Program-made: the position numbers and the translations under genes
Assembly: GCA_016716235.1 (NCBI GenBank)
Contig: JADJWS010000001.1
Span: forward strand, 2,249,746-2,313,745
DNA length: 64,000 bases
Direction: 5' to 3'
Source: Candidatus Defluviilinea gracilis
GTDB lineage: Bacteria > Chloroflexota > Anaerolineae > Anaerolineales > Villigracilaceae
The notes under the pieces: generated by a model
Databases searched by the model: none
What the model saw: only the letters and a program-made list of their open reading frames with translations
What the model was told of the DNA's origin: nothing
In this document: positions 51,491 through 58,419 of the stretch, piece by piece
How the letters are laid out: each line of letters opens with the position of its first letter
Numbering within the stretch: the stretch's first letter is position 1

Positions 51491-52108
51491 ATGAAGATTC
51501 GCCTCTTTCTCCCCTTCGTTTTGCTCCTCCTCGCCGCGCAGGATTCTCCCCCCGTAGCGATCACCTCACCCGCGTCAGGAGAAATTTTGCATGGAGAAAT
51601 AACCATCATCGGCTCGACGGATATTCCGAACTTCTTCTCCGCTCAACTGGACTTCAAATACGCTTCAGACGACGGGGATGGCTGGTTCCCCCTAGCCGCG
51701 TTATCTCAGCCCGCGCTTGACTCGCCTCTCTACCTCTGGAACACTGCCTCCATCACCGACGGCGCCTACATCCTGCGCTTGCGCGTCACCCTCGCCGACG
51801 GGACATTCCAAGAAGCGACAGTCCCCATCACCATCCAAAACGACGCGCCAATACTAACTCCAACGCCTGTTGTGACCTCCACGCCCGAATCCTCCATCGG
51901 AGTACAAATCCCAACCCCATTCCTCCTCGCCGCCTCGCCCACGCCCACCGAAGTCCCGCGCCCCACGCCAACACCTCTCCCCGCCAACCCCGCCTCATTG
52001 ACTCAATCCACCATCCTCACCAGCCTGGGTCGCGGAGCAATCGTAATCCTTGCCTTGTTTATTTTCTCTCCCTCATCCTCCTCCGCCTCCGCAATACTTG
52101 AAACTTGA
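51491..52108 (+). CDS. Exported protein with Ig-like domain and C-terminal helix
   Basis: A 205-aa protein with signal peptide (LFLPFVLLLLAAQ), a domain beginning PPVAITSPASGEILHGEITIIGSTD that looks like a bacterial Ig-like fold, a Thr-Pro linker and a C-terminal hydrophobic helix (AIVILALFIFS). It probably faces outward on the membrane. The last codons and stop lie in a heptamer tract that continues to the next gene. Confidence 0.7.
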   Translation: MKIRLFLPFVLLLLAAQDSPPVAITSPASGEILHGEITIIGSTDIPNFFSAQLDFKYASDDGDGWFPLAALSQPALDSPLYLWNTASITDGAYILRLRVTLADGTFQEATVPITIQNDAPILTPTPVVTSTPESSIGVQIPTPFLLAASPTPTEVPRPTPTPLPANPASLTQSTILTSLGRGAIVILALFIFSPSSSSASAILET

Positions 52109-52137
52109 AACATGAAACTTGGAACTTGACACATGAC
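52096..52137. repeat. Heptamer tract spanning a stop and a start codon
   Basis: ACTTGAA twice, ACATGAA, ACTTGGA, ACTTGAC, ACATGAC in phase. The stop of the upstream gene (52106-52108) and the ATG of pth (52133) both lie within it. Confidence 0.9.
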
Positions 52138-52714
52138 AGACCCCTACCTCCTCATCGGACTCGGCAACCCAGGACGTGAATACGCCAACACACGTCACAA
52201 CTTTGGCTTCATGGCAATTGACCGTCTCGCGGTGCGACTCAACGCGCGCGGCATGAAAGTTCAATCGAAAGCCATTGTGATGGATTCGAAATATGAAGAC
52301 CACAAACTCATCCTCGCCAAGCCGCAGACGTATATGAATCTCTCAGGTCAATCGGTGCAGGGACTGGCTCACTTCTACAAAATTCCCAACGAAAACCTGA
52401 TGATCCTCTCCGACGATCTTGATCTGCCCTTCGGCACAATCCGCATCCGCGCCTCGGGCGGACCTGGCGGACAGCGCGGCTTATCATCCATTTTGGAAAA
52501 ACTCGGCACGAAAGATATTCCGCGTATGAGGCTCGGCATCGGTCGCCCGCCTGGTCGCATGGACCCCGCCGATTACGTCCTGCAAAACTTCTCACGCGAT
52601 GATCTAAAATCCCTTTCCGAGCTCCTCGACCGCGCCGCCGACGCCGCGCTTGAATTTGTGGTGAATGGTTTGACTGCCGCGATGAATAAGTTTAATGGTG
52701 ACGGTGGTGAGTAG
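52133..52714 (+). CDS. pth: Peptidyl-tRNA hydrolase
   Basis: The 193-aa enzyme carries LLIGLGNPGREYANTRHNFGF (catalytic His near residue 22), AKPQTYMNLSGQSV, SDDLDLPFGTIRIRASGGPGGQRGLSSI and MRLGIGRPPG. It releases tRNA from prematurely dropped peptidyl-tRNA. No Shine-Dalgarno sequence is present: the ATG is in the last unit of a heptamer tract. mfd follows immediately. Confidence 0.95.
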   Translation: MTDPYLLIGLGNPGREYANTRHNFGFMAIDRLAVRLNARGMKVQSKAIVMDSKYEDHKLILAKPQTYMNLSGQSVQGLAHFYKIPNENLMILSDDLDLPFGTIRIRASGGPGGQRGLSSILEKLGTKDIPRMRLGIGRPPGRMDPADYVLQNFSRDDLKSLSELLDRAADAALEFVVNGLTAAMNKFNGDGGE

Positions 52715-52741
52715 ATGACTAGAGACTAGATGACTAGAGAC
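52712..52741. repeat. 15-bp direct repeat at the pth/mfd junction
   Basis: Two exact copies of TAGATGACTAGAGAC; the first supplies the pth stop, the second the ATG used for mfd at 52730. Confidence 0.85.
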
Positions 52742-55700
52742 TGGCGGGCGTATCAGACCACCAGTTACAAATCTCAAGGTCCCTCTTGGTCGCGAGCGTT
52801 TCGAAACCACCAATACATCTGCCCTCTACCAAAGGACTATGCATTAAATGCCCTCTCCTCAACTCCATCCGTTCGCATCCGCTCGCTCTCTCAATATCAG
52901 AACATCCTCTCCCAACTCAAAGCGGGGAAACAAATCGCTGGGCTGGGACTTCCACGCGCCGCGCGTCTGCCTGTCCTCGCGGCGTTACTCGAAGATATTA
53001 GGCAACCGATTCTCTTCATCACCGACCGCGCCGACCATGCGTTATCACTATTCGATGAGTTGGGATTTTGGGTCAAGTCGCCGCGCTATCATTTTGCGGA
53101 GCCGAATCCGCTGTTTTACGAACAAGCCGCGTGGGGTGTGACCACCCGCCGCGACCGCTTGCAAGCGCTGACCGCACTTTCCACTTTCCACTTACCATTT
53201 GCAGCAAAACCCGAAACACCGCCCGTTTTCGTCACCTCCGTCCGCTCATTGATGACGCGCACCATGCCGCGGCGAGACTTCCTCAAGGCGTGCAAAAAAT
53301 TATCGGTCAATCAAACGATTCAACCTGATACGCTGTTGCGATCTTGGGCAGAGATCGGCTATCAGCGCGTCAACACCGTGCTTGAGCCTGGACAATTCTC
53401 CAGCAGGGGAGGGATTCTCGACATCTGGGCGACTGCGGAGACGATGCCTGTCCGTTTGGATTTCTTCGGCGACGAGATCGAAACGATTCGCAGATTCGAT
53501 CCTGCCTCACAACGCACGATTGAAAAATTGGATTCAGTCCTCGTCACGCCTGCGCGGGAATATCTTGCGGTTGGTGAACATGAAACTGAGTTGTCAGAAT
53601 TTCACATCCCTCTTCTTCATTCACAACCCGCGACGTTGCTTGATTACCTCCCGCAAAAAGCGATTGTGTTGATTGACGATCTGTCCATCATCGAATCGAT
53701 GGCGGAGGAGGTGGAGGCGCAGGCGGTAAAGTTCAGGCAGGAGAGTATCGCAGAAGAAACGTTGTCCGCTGATTTTCCGTTGCCGTATGTTCCGTGGTCG
53801 GAGTTGTATGATGGGGTGCAGGGTGGTTTGGTGGAGTTTGGGTATTCGGGGGGAGAGCAAGTTATCAGTGAGCAGTGAACAGTCGTTGAGTGGATGTTTC
53901 GGTCACGACGAGAGGTTTGGGGGGAGGCTGAAGAATTTTGTTGACTATGTTTCGGGATTGCTGTCGAAAAAGGAATCCATCATCGTCGTGTCGCGGCAGG
54001 CTAAAAGGTTGGAAGAACTTTGGGGAGAGGCGAACCAGCCCGACCCGTCGAATGAACCGCCGCTATTTATTGAGTCATCTTTATCAGAAGGATTCGTCCT
54101 CAATCTCCAATCTCTCATTCTCCATTCTCGACTCTCAAGTCTACTAATTACCCAATCTTCCTCACTCCACCTAATCACCGACTCCGAAATCTTCGGCTGG
54201 GAACGCCCGCAACCCCGCGCGCGCCAGCGACCTGTCGCCGAGACTCCAGAATCGATTTACGCGGACTTGCAGGTCGGCGATTACGTGGTGCACATTGATC
54301 ACGGCATCGGGCGTTTTGGCGGATTGGTGCAAGCGCGAGTTGGATAATCACGCGCGAATTTCTCGCGGTGGAATATGACGGCGGCGGGCAGTTGTTCGTG
54401 CCTGTGCATCAAGCGGATCGGTTGACGCGTTATGTGGGCGCGGAGGGCGCGGCGCCCGCGTTGGATCGTTTGGGCGGGCAGGAGTGGCACGAGAAAAAAG
54501 GACGCGTGAAAGCCGCGGTGTTGGAAGTGGCGCAAGAGATGTTGGACTTGTACGCGCGCCGTCATGTGGCGCTGGGATATTCATTCAAGCCCGATACCGC
54601 GTGGCAAAAAGAATTGGAAGATTCGTTTCCGTATGTGGAGACCGAAGATCAACTGCGCGCGTTGAACGACATCAAACGCGACATGGAATCGTCGCGCCCG
54701 ATGGATCGTCTGTTGTGCGGCGACGTGGGTTACGGCAAAACCGAAGTGGCGTTGCGCGCCGCGTTCAAAGCCGTGATGGACGGCAAGCAGGTTGCGATTC
54801 TTGTGCCGACCACTGTTCTTGCACAACAACATTACGAAACATTTTTGCAACGACTCGCCGCGTTCCCTCTGAAAGTGGAAATGCTTTCGCGCTTTCGCAC
54901 GCCGCGCGAGCAGACGACGATTTTGCATGGGCTCGCCATCGGCGAGATTGACATCGTGATCGGCACGCATCGTTTGATCTCTGGCGATGTGCAATTCAAA
55001 GAACTCGGCTTGGTCGTCATTGACGAAGAGCAACGCTTCGGCGTCACGCACAAGGAGCATCTCAAAAAACTTCGCACCGAAGTGGACGTGTTGACTCTCA
55101 CCGCCACGCCGATTCCGCGCACGCTCTACATGGCGCTCACGGGCGTGCGCGATATTTCGAATCTCAACACGCCGCCCGAGGAGCGACTGCCCATCGTCAC
55201 GCATGTCGGTCCGTATTCGCCGAAACTTGTGCGGCAGGCGATCCTGCGCGAACTCGAACGCGGCGGACAAATTTTCTTTGTGCATAACCGCGTCCAGACC
55301 ATCGACGCGATGCGCGCGCATCTCAATCAACTCGTCCCCGAAGCGAACGTGGATATCGGTCACGGGCAGATGCCAGAGAATCAACTCTCCGATGTGATGC
55401 ACCGCTTCAACAACGGCGACACCGATATTTTGTTGTCAACGACGATCATCGAATCGGGATTGGACATCCCCAACGCGAACACGCTCATCGTGGACCGCGC
55501 CGACACCTTCGGCTTGGCTCAACTCTATCAACTACGCGGTCGTGTCGGACGTGGAGCTGCGCGCGCCTACTCCTACTTTTTTCGCCACAACAAGCTGACC
55601 CCCACCGTGGACGGTCAACAGCGGCTCGAAGTGATCGCCGAAAACACGCAACTCGGCGCGGGCTATTCGATCGCCATGCGCGACCTTGAAATCCGCGGCG

Positions 55701-56287
55701 CCGGCGAACTGCTCGGCACGCGTCAATCGGGTCACATTCAAGCGGTGGGATTCCATTTGTATACAAGGCTGTTGGCAGATGCGGTGAGGCGTTTGCGGGT
55801 TGCAGGTTCCATGTTGAAAGTTGAAAGTCCCGCCGCTCAACCTTCAAACTTTCAAACCTTCAACCTTCAACCCATGTCCATGCCCGTTAACGTAGACCTG
55901 CCTCTCGCCGTCGGAATCCCTGCCGAGTACATCCCCGATCAGGATTTGCGTTTGCGGTTGTATCGTCGCATCGCGGATTTGCGCGACGAAACCGAAATCG
56001 ACGCGCTGGCATCCGAGTTCAAAGATCGCTTCGGCGAATTGCCCGAAATGACCGCGAATCTGTTTTATCAGATGCGAGTCAAATTGCGAGCCGAGAAGGC
56101 GGGATTGTCCTCCATCAACTGGGAAAGCGGACAGATCGTCTTGCGCTACCCGACTCCCACGAACGGCACGGAACCCAAACGTCTCGCCGACCTGAGCGCG
56201 GGCATCCGCGGCGGCAAGTCCGCGTATTGGTGTTCGTTTGGGGAGGCGTGGGTGGGGAGGTTGTTGGAGGTGTTGGGGAGGTTGTGA
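52730..56287 (+). CDS. mfd: Transcription-repair coupling factor Mfd, interrupted by two 1-base shifts
   Basis: Three pieces in two frames add up to one Mfd of about 1185 aa. They are the UvrB-like N-terminal part (SSRGGILDIWATAETMPVRLDFFGDEIETIRRFD), the RNA polymerase-interacting part (GDYVVHIDHGIGRF, YDGGGQLFVPVHQADRL), and the RecG-like translocase (LLCGDVGYGKTEVALRAA, DEEQRFG, TATPIPRTLYM) with C-terminal TRCF domain. A shift at 53848-53853 is explained by one extra G in a six-G run. The one at 54342-54343 is explained by one missing G. Both point to sequencing error. The protein also holds several heptamer-derived linkers. The true N-terminus is uncertain. Confidence 0.88.
53861..53888 (+). 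repeat. Intragenic heptamer tract in mfd, first
   Basis: Words TTATCAG, TGAGCAG and TGAACAG in phase, just after the six-G run; it encodes a Ser-rich linker (KLSVSSEQSL). Confidence 0.6.
54101..54163 (+). repeat. Intragenic heptamer tract in mfd, second
   Basis: CAATCTC twice, TCATTCT, CCATTCT, CGACTCT, CAAGTCT and looser words, encoding a Leu/Ser-rich stretch before GWERPQPR. Confidence 0.7.
55813..55873 (+). repeat. Intragenic heptamer tract in mfd, third
   Basis: GTTGAAA twice, a GC-rich middle, then CCTTCAA, ACTTTCA and AACCTTC twice. It encodes VESPAAQPSNFQTFNLQP just before the TRCF domain (VDLPLAVGIP). Confidence 0.75.
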
Positions 56288-56431
56288 AGGAAGACCTACT
56301 TGTACGAATGTGATTAGCTCATTTACTCCTTCTTTAAAGTTGTCAGTGTTTTCTTGACCTCCTTATGATTTCCATATGCTATAGTGTAATAAATACCTAC
56401 TGTATCTAGATGACTTTCCGCAAATTTATTA

Positions 56432-57294
56432 GGGTCTGTATGCAAAATATAAAATAGCGGATAAACTGGTTGGTATGAGAAATCGAGGCGACCTAACCAG
56501 CGAACAATGGGAGCGGATTGAGCCAATGCTCCCGAAAGCAAAAACGAAGCGAGGACGACCCGCCCAAGAGCATCGGCAAGTTCTCAATGGGATTTTGTGG
56601 GTGCTGAGAACAGGCGCACCCTGGCGCGATATGCCCGAACGCTATGGCAAATGGACAACGATTTACAGCCGCTTCCAACGATGGCGGAAATCCGCCGTCT
56701 GGGACAAGATGTTTGCCGAGTTGCAAACTGCGCTGGATGTAGAGAGCAATGTCGATTGGGAAATCCATTTCATCGATTCCACGACGGTACGAGCTCATCA
56801 ACACGCGGCTGGGGCAAAAAAGTAGCGCAGAACAAGAGGCGTTAGGGCGTAGTCGCGGTGGATTCAGCACCAAAATCCACTTTCGTTGTGAAGGTACAGG
56901 CAAACTGATCACTTTTTTGTTGACGCCTGGTCAGGACAGTGACATCCGCCAGGCGGAAGAATTGATGGAGACGGGCGCCATTCGCAGACGATCAGGTCAA
57001 AGGCGTCGGCGTCCGAAACGCTTGGTGGCAGATAAAGGCTACACCAGTCAGGAGTTTCGTGCTTATCTGCATAAGAAAAACATTCGTTGCACCATTGCTC
57101 GCCGAAGTAATGAACGTCGCCGAGGTTCTTTTGAAAAATCGCACTACCGCAAACGCAATATCATTGAGCGTCTCATTAATCGTCTCAAGCAATTTCGTCG
57201 GATTGCCACACGCTATGAAAAACGGGCTGCTAATTTCTCTGCCATGATCACTATTGCTTCTATTTTCCTCTTCTCTGATTTTGCATACAGGCTC
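56432..57294 (+). mobile_element. IS5-family (IS427-group-like) insertion sequence, 863 bp
   Basis: Terminal inverted repeats of about 17 bp: left GGGTCTGTATGCAAAAT, right (complement) GAGCCTGTATGCAAAAT. TA is duplicated at both ends (56430-56431, 57295-57296). Boundaries are confirmed by exact restoration of the interrupted gene. Two overlapping transposase frames fill it. Confidence 0.9.
56475..56825 (+). CDS. IS5-family transposase, first frame
   Basis: A 116-aa N-terminal part: LTSEQWERIEPMLP and GRPAQEHRQVLNGILWVLRTGAPWRDMPERYG (DUF4096-type DNA-binding region) and the first catalytic Asp in IHFIDSTTVRAHQHAAGAKK. It stops right after a run of six A (56816-56821). The second part lies in the +1 frame, so full transposase needs frameshifting or transcript slippage at the A run. 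Confidence 0.9.
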   Translation: MRNRGDLTSEQWERIEPMLPKAKTKRGRPAQEHRQVLNGILWVLRTGAPWRDMPERYGKWTTIYSRFQRWRKSAVWDKMFAELQTALDVESNVDWEIHFIDSTTVRAHQHAAGAKK

Positions 57295-57297
57295 TAG
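56749..57297 (+). CDS. IS5-family transposase, second frame
   Basis: The catalytic DDE half: EALGRSRGGFSTKIHFRCEGTGKL, second Asp in LVADKGYTSQEFRAYL and Glu region in HYRKRNIIERLINRLKQFRRIATRYEKRAANF. The useful part begins near 56822; the upstream 70 bases overlap the first frame. The frame ends three bases outside the right inverted repeat. Confidence 0.88.
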   Translation: MSIGKSISSIPRRYELINTRLGQKSSAEQEALGRSRGGFSTKIHFRCEGTGKLITFLLTPGQDSDIRQAEELMETGAIRRRSGQRRRRPKRLVADKGYTSQEFRAYLHKKNIRCTIARRSNERRRGSFEKSHYRKRNIIERLINRLKQFRRIATRYEKRAANFSAMITIASIFLFSDFAYRL

Positions 57298-57717
57298 CAA
57301 GCATTGCGCAAAATAATCTGTCATCGTCTTCTTCGCTCATACTGATGCGGTGTGATTTTTGATTTGTAATTCTTTCGAGCAGATGATTAAGTTCATCATA
57401 GATTCGTTTCTGAAATTCCCTCCATCTTTCTTCAAACTCCTCTCGGTAATGAGGTAAAATTTCGAAGTTCGCTGAACCACGAGAGGAAGCTGATCCTAGA
57501 AGATTGGCTAATGTAATTTGTTTTTCCATAGGTAGGTATGGCAATAAAACCCGGTAGTAGGCTGTTAACTTCATGGCTAAACCAATACTTTCTCCTGTCG
57601 ATTTAGTGCACAGGGCAATCGCAAGAAATATCATATCTTCTTTTGGTTCACTCTTTCTCCTTGGTGTCTTATTCATTTTCTTCTATGACCTTTATCGCTT
57701 TTCAAATTGAATGTCAA

Positions 57718-58419
57718 TCAACCTATTCGGATGCTTGGTCGGGAAGCCCATAAGCGACTGATGGGTCCGACTGATATTATCCCAAAATAGCTTTTCAAAT
57801 CACCCTCGACTCTAGTAGCGAGACGAATCCCTCCACATCCTATGGGCGCTTCTATAACTAACCAAAGATGTCTGACCCCAATAAGTGTTTTATTTTTAGG
57901 GCGCAACTCCCAATATGGCTCTCGCTCATCTTTTCCCGGCCAGCCGACCGTTACTGGTTCAATAGAGCCTAATGAAAGATCAGTACTGGCTTCGCCAAAA
58001 GCAAAACTAGTGTTTCCAAGCTTTATTTGAGGCGCGATTTCTAATTTGACTACATGGGATTCCCCTTCATGTAGGTCTCGCGGTACCATTTCATAGACTG
58101 TAGGTTGTAGTTGCTCAATACTTTCCGATCTCAAAAATGCTGAACATCGTGCAAAGATAAATTTTACACCTTGCTCACGAGCTTTCTCCAAAACGTCAAA
58201 CTGAAAACCTAAGCGCACTAAATAGAATTCCGACTTCGAACCGGAAGTTAGCCATTCATAAGACGACTCATCGTCCAATTTTTTCCACCGTGGTTTATCA
58301 ATTCGGACAACACCTCGAGCTTTTGGCGTTGCTTGTCGTTCTTTTTCAGTTGACTTTGTCACTTCATTAAACTCAGGTTCAATTGGAACTAATTCTTCTT
58401 CATACCAATAGTCATCCAT
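57718..58419 (-). CDS. CHAT-operon protein 2, function unknown
   Basis: A 233-aa soluble protein, no signal or membrane segment. The first 40 residues are acidic and probably disordered (YWYEEELVPIEPEFNE). The rest looks beta-rich: SEFYLVRLGFQFDVLEKA, VKLEIAPQIKLGNTSFAFGE, LIGVRHLWLVIEAPIGCGGIRLATRV. I do not recognise the family. It overlaps the end of the CHAT gene by 31 nt, so the two are co-translated, and it is AT-richer than the core genes. It could be the substrate or regulator of the CHAT protease (inference). Confidence 0.7.
   Translation of the reverse strand: MDDYWYEEELVPIEPEFNEVTKSTEKERQATPKARGVVRIDKPRWKKLDDESSYEWLTSGSKSEFYLVRLGFQFDVLEKAREQGVKFIFARCSAFLRSESIEQLQPTVYEMVPRDLHEGESHVVKLEIAPQIKLGNTSFAFGEASTDLSLGSIEPVTVGWPGKDEREPYWELRPKNKTLIGVRHLWLVIEAPIGCGGIRLATRVEGDLKSYFGIISVGPISRLWASRPSIRIG

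Larger units (their letters stand above)
56323..57676 (-). pseudogene. Hypothetical gene split by the IS element
   Basis: The 5' part (57676 down to 57295) encodes MNKTPRRKSEPKEDMIFLAIAL and a helical region through DDDRLFCAMLA. The 3' part (56431 down to 56323) continues NKFAESHLDTVGIYYTIAYGN to KKTLTTLKKE and a stop. Removing the IS and one TA copy joins them in frame with no other change, giving about 163 aa. I do not recognise the family; it is mostly helical and charged. It is the third gene of the CHAT operon, 41 bp after its second gene, and was lost recently. Confidence 0.8.
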
